A DNA stretch of 14,494 nt from DATECU01 sp035286745 (GTDB lineage Bacteria > Acidobacteriota > Vicinamibacteria > Fen-336): assembly GCA_035286745.1 (NCBI GenBank), contig DATECU010000067.1, positions 1 to 14,494 on the forward strand, in the 5' to 3' direction. Positions 1-8,162 of this stretch are shown in pieces. Below the pieces are notes generated by a model that did no database searches, was not told the origin of the DNA, and saw nothing but the letters and a program-made list of their open reading frames with translations. How positions within the stretch are numbered: position 1 is the stretch's first letter; each line of letters starts with the position of its first letter. A program made the position numbers and the translations under genes.

Positions 1-489
1 CCCGCTCCGGGCCACAACGCCGCTTGCGCTCACCGAGACCTCGCCGGACTCCGTCTGGACCTTGACTCCCGCGTCGTCGACGGCGACGCTGCCGCGCTGG
101 CTTCGTCCGCCTAACGCCGCCAGTGCGCCGGCCTTGCCGGCGCCCGACGCACGGCGGACCTCGTTCCCCATCCCGCTGTCCTCGACGCCCGGTGCCTCGC
201 CGGCCAGGGCCCGCTGCCATTCGACCAGGTTGTTGAGGCCGCTGATCTCCACGCGGCCCAGGCCCTCGGCGTGGATCACGTGGCCGGTTCCGCTGAGGGT
301 GACCTTTTGGCAGTCGCCCTTGAGCGTCAACTCGTTGCTGGTGCCGGTGACCACCACGCTGCCGCCAGCGCAGTCGATGGTCTTGCGAATCCCCACGCCC
401 TTGACCTCGATAGGCGTGGCGGCCATGACCGAACCAGCCAGGAGGCTGGTCATGCCGAGGACTCCCAGAATGGTAGCTCGTGCGTGCAT
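1..489 (-). CDS. Exported DUF3060-domain protein (3' end off the left edge)
   Basis: Open for 163 codons from ATG at 489 to the window edge with no stop, so the C-terminus is missing. The start has a good Shine-Dalgarno (AGGAG, 6 nt upstream). Residues 1-24 form a signal peptide (short basic start, hydrophobic core, VMA-A cleavage site), so the product is exported. Residues 28-95 match the DUF3060 pattern as I remember it: a first Cys (C40) before VVVTGTSNEL, a second Cys (C60), then repeated G-T/N-x-hydrophobic turns (VTLSGTGHVI, VEISGLNNLV) that predict a small beta-solenoid. After about residue 95 the chain becomes Gly/Ala/Ser-rich with SVAV/VKVQ/VSVSAS strands. The family has no known reaction; members are secreted or surface proteins. 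It lies downstream of the TonB receptor on the same strand but has its own promoter-like sequence. Confidence 0.8.
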   Translation of the reverse strand, partial: MHARATILGVLGMTSLLAGSVMAATPIEVKGVGIRKTIDCAGGSVVVTGTSNELTLKGDCQKVTLSGTGHVIHAEGLGRVEISGLNNLVEWQRALAGEAPGVEDSGMGNEVRRASGAGKAGALAALGGRSQRGSVAVDDAGVKVQTESGEVSVSASGVVARSG

Positions 490-546
490 TGGTGCTCCTG
501 TCCAACCTTGCCGTCTCAAGTGGCGCCACTTCCGCGGCACGGAAAG

Positions 547-577
547 GCCGGCGGCCACCCCGCGGTGGCCCGCCGGC
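547..577 (-). repeat. Strong hairpin in the leader of the DUF3060 gene
   Basis: A 13-14 bp GC-rich stem with one bulged base and a 4-nt loop: arms 547-559 and 564-577. It lies between the proposed -10 box (581-589) and the start codon (489), so it would form at the very 5' end of the mRNA. It could stabilise the transcript or act as a terminator for read-through from the receptor gene. No T-run follows it. Confidence 0.5.
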
Positions 578-580
578 GAC

Positions 581-589
581 ATCCTAGCA
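581..589 (-). promoter_or_regulatory. Extended -10 promoter element of the DUF3060 gene
   Basis: TGCTAGGAT on the minus strand, about 90 nt before the start codon. It matches the TGCTANNNT element seen at serS, galU and the GAF gene. No convincing -35 box at 16-18 bp spacing. Confidence 0.4.
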
Positions 590-622
590 CCGCCGGGAGG
601 CGAGATGACCGGAGACACCGAG

Positions 623-646
623 GCCCGGTGACGTCAGCCACCGGGC
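623..646 (-). terminator. Candidate terminator hairpin after the TonB receptor
   Basis: Perfect 8-bp stem (GCCCGGTG / CACCGGGC) with an 8-nt loop, 24 nt beyond the receptor stop codon. No T-tract follows, so intrinsic termination is uncertain; it may only protect the 3' end. Confidence 0.4.
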
Positions 647-670
647 CGCGGAAGGGACGGCGCGGGCGCC

Positions 671-3478
671 CTAGAACGCGAACGTTGCCGACAAGACCAG
701 GCGCCTCGGCGTGGCGTAGCTGTTCGGGGTCCCGAACAGCGGGTTCGGGTCCGTGTACGGTGCGAAGTACGGAGGCGAGGAGACCGTCTTGAGGTCGAGG
801 TACCTCTGCGAGTCGACGGACAGCACCGTCTGGGTGTTGAACACGTTGAAGAGCCGAGCCTCGGCGTTCACGCTGGAGCGATCCCCCAGCTTGAAGCGGT
901 AGGAGGCCAGGAGGTCGAAGTTGGTCCAGGTGGGGTTGCGGTGCGTGCCCGGCGCCTCCAGGTCCCCCGCCACGCCCGTGCCGTAGTTGTTGAGCGTCGA
1001 GCCCTCCCAGTCGCGACCCCGGGCGTTCCAGGGGGTTCCGCTCTGCACCCGCAGGTACCCTCCGAGCATGAGCTGACCAAACGGCGTGACGTTGGCGAAC
1101 ACCTTGAACACGTGCGGTCGATCCTGGCGAAGCGGGCCGTAGCGGTTCGGCTCCTGTACGTTGGTGCCGGGACCGTCCTGGATGAACGAAGACGTGTTGA
1201 AGATCGCGTAGCCGTAGTCGAAGTCGACGTTGCCCTCGAACTTGCTGTACGTATAGCTCACGTTCGCTGACCAGCGACCGGCCATGCGGCGGTTGATCTC
1301 GATCGTGCCCGCCTGGTACTTGCGCTTGGCCTCGGCGTTCTGGCAGCCGACGAACAGGTTGCAGGGCAGGTTGCCGGCGGCGTAGGGACCGGTGTCGGGG
1401 AGCTTGGTGGGGACATCCTCGATGAAGTTCTTGGTGTTGCGGTACATGTAGAAGACGTCCAGGCTCCAGTCCTTGCCGATGGGGGTCGCGTAGCCGGCCA
1501 GGAACTCGTCGTTGTAGGTCGGCTTCAGGTCGGGATCGGCCACCTTCCCGCTGGTGGAAGCGCGGGGCACGTCGGAGATCAAGGCGCCGGTTGTGGCGTT
1601 GAAGCGCGCCTCGTACTGGTAGATGCGCCGGGGGGCCAAGGAGCGGGCGGACGACTTCTGGTCCATGTTGTAGTAGCGGCCGTAGTTGGCGTAGAGCTTG
1701 TCGCCCTGGCCCTCACGCAGGTTGAAGTTCAGGCCGAGACGGGGCTGAATCTCGTCCTTCCAGCCGAAGCGGATGAACGTACAGCGATCTCCGTCCGTCT
1801 CGAAGGGGGCGGCGCCGCCCGGGCTGAAGCCGGGGACGGTGAAGGTGGTGGGACAGCCGCCGCTGCCCTCCAGGTCCTGGGCGAATTCGTCCTTGTTCAG
1901 GAGCACGCCCAGGTTCAGGGTGAGCCGCCTGCCGATCGTCATGCTGTCCTGGACGAAGGCCGACCAGGTGCGCCCCTGGCCGAGCTGTGCGGGCTGCTCG
2001 AAGTAGTAGCGAGCGCGAACCACCGGCTGCCCGGACACGGTTATGTTGGCCAGGCTGCCCCAGCCGTTTGTCAGTCGCGATAGTTCCTCTTCCCCGAACT
2101 CGTAGCCGGCGCCCAACTTGACTTGGTGGTTGGTCTTGCCGAGGTCGAAGTACTGGCTGAAGGTCCCCTTGATCTCCTGGCGCCGGTAGTTTTGGCGGTT
2201 GAAGTACTCGGCGGCGCCGATCGAGAGGTTCGCCTGCGTGGGGTCGGGATAAAGGCCCATCGCGGCGAGGTTCCTGGGGTCCCAGGTTGGGCGGTAGCCC
2301 AGTTCGGTGACCGGGTCGGACTCGTTGTTCTCCTTGAGGTAGAGGTACTTCAACTCGATGTTGGAGCGGCTGGTCATGAAGAAAGCCCAGGAGGCGGTCG
2401 CCACCCGGGTGCTGGAGTCGTCGTTGGTCGCCACGCTGGGGGCGGTACCTGCTCCGAGACCGGCGTTGTCGGTGTGGGCGGGACGGTCGCGGAAGCTGAT
2501 GTTGACCAGGTGCTTCTGCGTGGGCATGGCGGTGATCTTGCCGTACAGCTCGCGACCGTCGGAGACCAGGTCGGGCAGCGCCGTGCCCACCCGGTTGACG
2601 CGGTCCGGAGTGGTTGTCTTGAAGTACCGGGCCGAGCCGTACCAGAAGACCCTGTCCTTGATGAGCGGGCCGCCGACGCCCAGCGCCGGGTTCAGGTATT
2701 CCGAGGGAACGGCACCGAACGCCTTGTCCTTGGGATCGGCCTGGAGGCCGATCGCCCGGTACTCCATCCGGGCCGAGCCGGAGATGGTGTTGGTCCCGGC
2801 CTTGCTCACCGCGTTGGCCACAAAGCCAGCGGCGCGGCCGAACTCGGCGCTGATGGCCCCTCGCTTCATGTTGAACTCGGCGATATCCAGCTCGTTGACC
2901 TCGAAGTCCAGCGTCCCGAAGCCGGGGTTGGTGATGTTCACACCGTCCATGAGATAGGTGTTCTCCTGGCGGCTGCCTCCGGCGGAGGGCGTGTTGGTGC
3001 CGTTGTCGGCGAGACCCGGGATGCGCTGGAACGCCCCCGAGTAGTTGCGGGCCAGCGGCAGGTCCTTGAGAGCGGCCGCCGTGAAGTTGAAGTTGACCTC
3101 GGTGCTCTTGAGGTCGACGGCCGGGGCCTCGGCCACGACCTCCACGGTTTCCGTCACCGTGGGGTTCAGGATCAAGTCCACCTGAGCGTCGTTGTCCACG
3201 CTGACCCGGATCTCGCGGGCGGCGGTGCCCAGACCCTGGAGGGTGGCCTCGACCCGGTACACCCCGGGCAGCAGCCGGGGAAAGAGGTAGACGCCGTTTC
3301 TAGTGGTGGTCGCTTCGCGCCCCGCTGGAAGCTGGGGCCCGGAGACCTTCACCGACGCCCCGGGTAGCACACCTCCCTGGGAGTCCTTGATGACGCCGGA
3401 GATCGAGCCGGTCTCCCCCGCGAAGAGCGGGTTGAGCGCGGCCAGGAACACGAGTGCGGCAACACTGAGCCGACGCAT
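671..3478 (-). CDS. TonB-dependent receptor with carboxypeptidase-regulatory domain (Oar-like)
   Basis: About 935 residues, an outer-membrane transporter or adhesin-like receptor energised by TonB. Residues 1-20 are a signal peptide ending LFA. Residues 24-105 are a carboxypeptidase-regulatory Ig-like domain (SISGVIKDSQGGVLPGASV, NGVYLFPRLLPGVYRVEA). A TonB-box-like stretch (TETVEVVAEAP) follows at 108-118. The plug spans roughly 125-235 (YLMDGVNITNP, AEFGRAAGFVANAV). The rest is a beta-barrel rich in aromatic alternating strands, ending in LVLSATFAF; the terminal Phe is the usual outer-membrane protein signal. An in-frame ATG lies seven codons upstream (3499), but ATG 3478 has the Shine-Dalgarno and a cleaner signal peptide. 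Substrate unknown; such receptors in Acidobacteriota and Bacteroidota are often linked to glycan or peptide uptake, but no SusD-like partner is here. Very sure of the family. Confidence 0.95.
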   Translation of the reverse strand: MRRLSVAALVFLAALNPLFAGETGSISGVIKDSQGGVLPGASVKVSGPQLPAGREATTTRNGVYLFPRLLPGVYRVEATLQGLGTAAREIRVSVDNDAQVDLILNPTVTETVEVVAEAPAVDLKSTEVNFNFTAAALKDLPLARNYSGAFQRIPGLADNGTNTPSAGGSRQENTYLMDGVNITNPGFGTLDFEVNELDIAEFNMKRGAISAEFGRAAGFVANAVSKAGTNTISGSARMEYRAIGLQADPKDKAFGAVPSEYLNPALGVGGPLIKDRVFWYGSARYFKTTTPDRVNRVGTALPDLVSDGRELYGKITAMPTQKHLVNISFRDRPAHTDNAGLGAGTAPSVATNDDSSTRVATASWAFFMTSRSNIELKYLYLKENNESDPVTELGYRPTWDPRNLAAMGLYPDPTQANLSIGAAEYFNRQNYRRQEIKGTFSQYFDLGKTNHQVKLGAGYEFGEEELSRLTNGWGSLANITVSGQPVVRARYYFEQPAQLGQGRTWSAFVQDSMTIGRRLTLNLGVLLNKDEFAQDLEGSGGCPTTFTVPGFSPGGAAPFETDGDRCTFIRFGWKDEIQPRLGLNFNLREGQGDKLYANYGRYYNMDQKSSARSLAPRRIYQYEARFNATTGALISDVPRASTSGKVADPDLKPTYNDEFLAGYATPIGKDWSLDVFYMYRNTKNFIEDVPTKLPDTGPYAAGNLPCNLFVGCQNAEAKRKYQAGTIEINRRMAGRWSANVSYTYSKFEGNVDFDYGYAIFNTSSFIQDGPGTNVQEPNRYGPLRQDRPHVFKVFANVTPFGQLMLGGYLRVQSGTPWNARGRDWEGSTLNNYGTGVAGDLEAPGTHRNPTWTNFDLLASYRFKLGDRSSVNAEARLFNVFNTQTVLSVDSQRYLDLKTVSSPPYFAPYTDPNPLFGTPNSYATPRRLVLSATFAF

Positions 3479-3484
3479 TCTGGT

Positions 3485-3492
3485 CTTCCTTT
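3485..3492 (-). promoter_or_regulatory. Shine-Dalgarno deciding the TonB receptor start
   Basis: AAAGGAAG on the minus strand, ending 6 nt before ATG 3478. It lies inside the longer reading frame that begins at 3499, which itself has no purine-rich site before it. This favours the shorter protein. Confidence 0.6.
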
Positions 3493-3536
3493 CTGACATG
3501 AAGTCGTGCCCCGCTGGGGGGCTCTGTGAGGCGGAT

Positions 3537-3563
3537 CTTCTATGACAAAAGGGGGAAGGTCAA
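3537..3563 (-). promoter_or_regulatory. Possible promoter of the TonB receptor
   Basis: TTGACC (3558-3563) and TAGAAG (3537-3542) on the minus strand, 15 bp apart, about 60 nt upstream of the start codon. The spacing is short. A 12-nt perfect palindrome GACCGGCCGGTC (3564-3575) directly abuts the -35 box and could be an operator. Weak call. Confidence 0.3.
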
Positions 3564-3582
3564 GACCGGCCGGTCGGTCGGA

Positions 3583-3618
3583 GCCTGAGTGGGCGCGCCG
3601 GCACTTCTTGACTCAGGC
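3583..3618 (-). terminator. Inverted repeat after tRNA-Ser
   Basis: Arms of 8 bp (3583-3590 and 3611-3618, GCCTGAGT / ACTCAGGC) around a 20-nt loop that contains GGCGCGCC. It lies about 40 nt beyond the tRNA 3' end and upstream of the receptor promoter, a natural place for a tRNA terminator. No T-run directly follows. Confidence 0.3.
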
Positions 3619-3656
3619 AGCGGGCCGCGACGAGGCATGCCGGCTGCCGCGGAAGG

Positions 3657-3741
3657 TGGCGGAGGGCGAGGGATTCGAACCCCCAAAGGCTTGCGCCCGG
3701 GAGCTTTCAAGGCTCCTGCCTTACCGTTAGGCTAGCCCTCC
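3657..3741 (-). tRNA. tRNA-Ser (anticodon UGA), CCA encoded
   Basis: Folds as a class II tRNA. Acceptor stem GGAGGGC/GCCCTCC; D stem GCCT/AGGC; anticodon stem GGAGC/GCTCC with loop CTTGAAA, placing anticodon TGA at 3707-3709. The long variable arm has a GGC-GCAA-GCC stem, as in tRNA-Ser. T-arm GGGGG-TTCGAAT-CCCTC has one G-U pair. The discriminator base is G (3660), typical for serine, and CCA is genomically encoded (3657-3659). It reads UCA codons and probably other UCN codons. Confidence 0.96.
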
Positions 3742-3745
3742 GTAC

Positions 3746-3774
3746 GCGGCGCCCGAAGTGCATTCGGTCGCCGC
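3746..3774 (-). repeat. Long hairpin just upstream of tRNA-Ser
   Basis: Arms 3746-3757 and 3763-3774 pair over 12 positions with one C-T mismatch and a 5-nt loop. It ends 4 nt before the mature tRNA 5' end. It could separate the phosphatase transcript from the tRNA or present the RNase P site if the two are co-transcribed. Confidence 0.45.
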
Positions 3775-3781
3775 TCTTGAA

Positions 3782-3809
3782 GCCGGGGGGCTCCGCCCCC
3801 GAGCCCGGC
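3782..3809 (-). terminator. GC-rich hairpin after the phosphatase gene
   Basis: GGGGGC-TCC-GCCCCC core (3786-3800) with flanking GCCGGG (3782-3787) and CCCGGC (3804-3809) that can pair instead. It starts 12 nt beyond the phosphatase stop codon. No U-tract, so only a candidate terminator. Confidence 0.35.
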
Positions 3810-3821
3810 GACCGCTCTCGA

Positions 3822-4178
3822 TTATGCCTCAGGCTCCCCTTTCTGGGGAGCGCCCAAGTAGGGGGCGAGCTTCTTGAGCAGGCGCTTCACCAGGTCCGGG
3901 TGGCCGCGCCGCCAGCGATCTTCCACGTCCAGATCGACGATGGGCCGCGACAGGCCGGGGAATCGCAGCTTCAGGTGGGTGGCGTGGCGGTCTTCGCGCT
4001 CGCACATCACGAACACCCGATCCGCCCACTCCAGAAGCTCCCGGCTCACCGCCTGGGTGGCGAAGGGAGCGGTGCCGGCCGACCGCACCAGGTAGCGCGG
4101 GTCGGCCCGGTAGAGGTCCTCGGCGGTCCGGCTGCGATCGATGTTGGCGGTGCAGACGAAGAGAATGTGCTCTCGCAG
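3822..4178 (-). CDS. Small protein-tyrosine-phosphatase-like protein, CTG start
   Basis: 118 residues, resembling the predicted tyrosine phosphatases of COG4551, a short relative of low-molecular-weight PTPs of about 110 residues. The catalytic P-loop is complete at residues 9-16 (C-T-A-N-I-D-R-S, that is C-x5-R-S) after a HILFV strand, followed by RTAEDLY, VRSAGT (31-36), the ELLEWADRVFVM helix-strand (47-58) and an acidic D-V-E-D (84-87) that could hold the general acid. An in-frame TAG lies six codons upstream of the HILFV region, and no ATG, GTG or TTG occurs between it and the P-loop. The GTG at 4088 would cut the active site off. CTG at 4178 has GGGAG/AGG purines just upstream, so I take it as the start; ATT is the only other option. 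Substrate unknown. Confidence 0.8.
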   Translation of the reverse strand: MREHILFVCTANIDRSRTAEDLYRADPRYLVRSAGTAPFATQAVSRELLEWADRVFVMCEREDRHATHLKLRFPGLSRPIVDLDVEDRWRRGHPDLVKRLLKKLAPYLGAPQKGEPEA

Positions 4179-4203
4179 TTTCCTGCTCCCTCTCTAAGCC
4201 GCG

Positions 4204-4209
4204 ATTCTA
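4204..4209 (-). promoter_or_regulatory. Possible -10 box of the phosphatase gene
   Basis: TAGAAT on the minus strand, 25 nt before the proposed CTG start. It mirrors an identical TAGAAT on the plus strand (4225-4230) for the divergent GAF gene, so the two promoters overlap. No clear -35 box. Confidence 0.35.
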
Positions 4210-4221
4210 TGCGATCGGCTC

Positions 4222-4230
4222 TGCTAGAAT
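4222..4230 (+). promoter_or_regulatory. Extended -10 promoter element of the GAF gene
   Basis: TGCTAGAAT, the best match in the window to TGNTATAAT. It would give a leader of roughly 25-30 nt before the GTG at 4264. Confidence 0.5.
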
Positions 4231-4263
4231 CTCGACTGACTCTCCTTCTGGGCTTGCTACAAC

Positions 4264-5364
4264 GTGAACACCGACCGACTGCTGCGCGAGATCGGAAAGC
4301 GCCTCGACAAGCTCTCCCCGGCCGACCGCGAGGAGGCGCTGGACGCGGTCCGCGAGGAAATCGGCCGCGAGCGGCGGCGCTCCAACGACCCAGAGGCCAG
4401 GGTGGAGGTGGAGCGGGAACGCCGCCTGGAAGCGGAGACGCTGCGTGAGGTGCTGGAGGCCATCCACCATCAGAGCCGCCTCGCGGAAACCATCGAAGAG
4501 ATCCTGAAGCAGATCCAGCGCCTGGTGAACCTCGACTCCTGCACGCTGGCGCTCAGCGAGCCGGGCGGGGGGTTCCGGGTGGTGGCGGGCCGGGGCCTCG
4601 CGGATCCCAAGCTCATCGTGGGCCACAGCTTCCAGAACGGCCTCTCCGACGAGGTGGCAAGGGGCCGCTGCCTGACCATCCCCGACGTGCGCCGCGACCC
4701 GCGCTTCGCACCGCTTCCGGGCTCCGCCGACATCCGCTCCTGCGCCGGCATCCCCCTGGTGGTGGAGGGCGAGGTGATCGGCATGATTCGTCTGGAGCGG
4801 AACCGCATCGACCCCTTCGACGAGGAAGACCTGCACCGGGCCCGGGTGCTGGCCTTCTCCGCCGCCGCCGCCATCCGGAATGCCCGCTTGCTCGATCAGG
4901 TGAGGCGCTATGCGCGGCTGATGGAGCGGGCGGTGGCGGTCGACCAGGCGGTGTTCTCCAACCAGAAGCCGGACCAGGTGGCGGCCGCCATCCTTGACGG
5001 CGCCTTACGCTTCGGCGACTACCCGGGGGGGCTCCTGGTGCTGCGCGACGGCGGCGATCTCCGGGTGGTGGCGGCTCAGGGCGAGGCGTTCGATTCCGCT
5101 CAGGGCCTGATCGCACCCGAGATCTTGTTCGTTGACGCGCCGCTGCGCCTGGAGCCCGGGCTGTCGGTCGAGGCGGGCCGGCTGCTCGGCGTCGCTCTCC
5201 CCGCGGAGAGCCTGTATCTGGTCCCTTTGGGGACCGGTGAGGCCCGGCTGGGTTCGCTCGTCCTCCAGGATCCCAACGGGGAGACCCCGGACGATCAGCT
5301 CCTGGAGGCCTTCACCACCCGCGCGGCCGCAGCCTACGTCCACTCGCTGCGCACCGCGCGGTAG
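4264..5364 (+). CDS. GAF-domain protein without an output domain
   Basis: 366 residues, cytoplasmic (no signal or membrane segment). Residues 1-70 are highly charged and helical, probably a coiled coil that dimerises. Residues about 72-205 form a GAF domain (DSCTLALSEPGGGFRVVAGRG, then SCAGIPLVVEGEVIGMIRLERN and FDEEDLHRARVLAFSAAAAIRNA, the usual C-terminal helix). Residues about 226-362 look like a second, weaker GAF (LVLRDGGDLRVVAAQG, LYLVPLGTGEARLGSLVLQDPNG). No kinase, cyclase, GGDEF or HTH domain follows, so it presumably acts by binding a small ligand or partner protein. The start is GTG with no Shine-Dalgarno in the preceding 20 nt. Ligand and partner unknown. Confidence 0.85.
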   Translation: MNTDRLLREIGKRLDKLSPADREEALDAVREEIGRERRRSNDPEARVEVERERRLEAETLREVLEAIHHQSRLAETIEEILKQIQRLVNLDSCTLALSEPGGGFRVVAGRGLADPKLIVGHSFQNGLSDEVARGRCLTIPDVRRDPRFAPLPGSADIRSCAGIPLVVEGEVIGMIRLERNRIDPFDEEDLHRARVLAFSAAAAIRNARLLDQVRRYARLMERAVAVDQAVFSNQKPDQVAAAILDGALRFGDYPGGLLVLRDGGDLRVVAAQGEAFDSAQGLIAPEILFVDAPLRLEPGLSVEAGRLLGVALPAESLYLVPLGTGEARLGSLVLQDPNGETPDDQLLEAFTTRAAAAYVHSLRTAR

Positions 5365-5436
5365 CGTGCGGACGGCAGCTCGTCCGGCGAGCGGTCCCCG
5401 CTTGACACCTTTTCACTGAGCCTCCCCTGCTCGGAC

Positions 5437-5445
5437 CGCTATACT
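5437..5445 (+). promoter_or_regulatory. -10 element of the amidohydrolase operon
   Basis: CGCTATACT, containing TATACT (5440-5445), in the 138-nt gap between the GAF gene and the first amidohydrolase. A perfect TTGACA (5402-5407) lies 32 bp upstream, too far to pair with it. Confidence 0.45.
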
Positions 5446-5502
5446 CGCGGGCGTTTGGCCCCGCCTGGGGGCCGTGAACCACGAGAACTCGAGGATGACG
5501 CT

Positions 5503-6830
5503 ATGAGACGCCTGAGAGCCCTGGCCCTGGTCGCCGCCTTGCTGGCCGTGCCCGGCGTGGCCGCCGCCGGCAAGGCCGAGGTCTACGCCCTGGTTGGCGG
5601 CAAGGTGGTGCCGGTCTCCGGCCCCCTGATCGAGAACGCAACCCTGCTGCTCCGAGACGGGGTGATCGAGGCGGTGGGTGCCAACCTGGTGGTGCCCGCC
5701 GACGCCCGGGTCATCGACGTCAAGGGCCTAACGCTAACGCCCGGGCTCATCGACGGTTTCGGCGGCTTGGGGCTGGCTGGTGTCGCACCCCGGCCGCCCG
5801 CCGCCGGAGCTGCGCCCGCCCCCTCCGCTCCCGGCAGCACCCCTTCAAGCCCACTCCAGCCGCAAGCCCTCGCTCTCGAGAAGCTGCGACCGGCGGAAGC
5901 CCTGAAGGCACGAGACTCGGGTGTGACCACCGCCTTGGTCATCCCCAAGGAAGGCGTCCTGCCCGGACAGAGCGTCCTCATCAACCTCTCGGGCGAGAAG
6001 GCGGAGGGCATGGCGCTCCGGCAGCCGGCGGGGCTGCACGTGCACATGACAAGCCTCTCCCGCCAGTACCCGGGTTCGCTGATGGGCACCGTGGCCTATG
6101 TGCGCCAGCAGCTCTATGCGGCCATCCGCTACGGCGAGGAGTGGGCGGCCTACCAGAAGGCACCCCGCGGCAAGAAGCGGCCGAAGTTCGACTCCTCCCT
6201 GGCCGCCTGGCAGCAGGTGCTCTCGGGGACCATCCCGCTGGTGGTCACCGCCAGCCGGGAGAACGACCTGCGCCGGGCTCTGGCCTTGGCTGACGAGTTC
6301 AAGATCAAGGTGGTGGCGGCGGGGGCGCCGCAGGCCTACCGTGCCGCCGCGATCATCAAGCAGCGCAAGCTCCCGCTCCTGGTGAGCGTGAACTTCGACC
6401 CCCCCAAGGCCGGCTTCTTCGGCGGCTCCGACGAGGACAAGGAGAAGCGCGACATCGAAGAGGCGGAGAGAAACCCCGCCGAACTCCACAAGGCTCAGGT
6501 CCCCTTCGCCCTGGTGTCGGCCTATGCACCTAACTTCATCGCCGGGATCAAGAAGGCGATCGAGAAGGGGCTTCCCCGGGAGGCCGCGCTCGCAGCCGTC
6601 ACTCTGAACGCCGCCCAGATCCTGGGCGTCGCCGATCGGACCGGCAGCCTGGAGGCGGGCAAGCTGGGCAACGTCGTCGTCTGGTCGGGGGAGCCGCTCA
6701 GCAAGGACGGCAAGGTCAAGATGGTGTTCGTGGACGGCCAGCTCTACGAGCCCGAGGAGAAGCCGGACATGAAGGATCCGAAGAAGGACGGCGAAAAGCC
6801 GGAAGCCCGGCCGGCCGAGGAGGTGACGCG

Positions 6831-6834
<4 letters not shown>
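5503..6834 (+). CDS. Exported amidohydrolase-fold protein lacking metal ligands (first of three)
   Basis: 443 residues from ATG 5503, which has GAGGA 7 nt upstream and a signal peptide (MRRLRALALVAALLAVPGVAAA). The N-terminal beta-sandwich (ALVGGKVVPVSGPLIENATL, RDGVIEAVG) and C-terminal NAAQILGVADRTGSLEAGKLG stretch are typical of COG1228/PF01979 amidohydrolases. The segment after TPGLID (residues 79-84) reads GFGG, so Phe and Gly replace the HxH metal pair at 86 and 88. The HAH of the middle protein aligns with TAS (249-251), the later His is gone, and the Asp position reads SAY (339-341). An Ala/Pro-rich loop (94-120) and a charged C-terminal tail (about 417-443) are extra. Probably not a metal hydrolase; perhaps a partner of the protein encoded next. 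Its stop overlaps the next start (ATGA). Confidence 0.85.
6818..6826 (+). promoter_or_regulatory. Strong Shine-Dalgarno for the middle amidohydrolase
   Basis: AGGAGGTGA, full anti-SD complementarity, with AGGAGG ending 7 nt before ATG 6831. It lies inside the end of the preceding gene, so the ATGA overlap is coupled to strong re-initiation. Confidence 0.8.

Positions 6835-8158
<1,324 letters not shown>

Positions 8159-8162
<4 letters not shown>

Noticed and set aside
62..792. Overlapping plus-strand open frames at the left edge
   Set aside because: They are antisense to the DUF3060 gene, have low-complexity Pro/Arg/Ser composition and no ribosome binding site.
2123..3367. Long plus-strand open frame antisense to the TonB receptor
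   Set aside because: Composition is V/G/A/R-rich without domains and it lies fully inside a clear receptor gene; an effect of high GC.
5402..5445. TTGACA and TATACT as a sigma-70 promoter
   Set aside because: The spacing is 32 bp instead of about 17, so they cannot be one promoter; only the -10 is kept.
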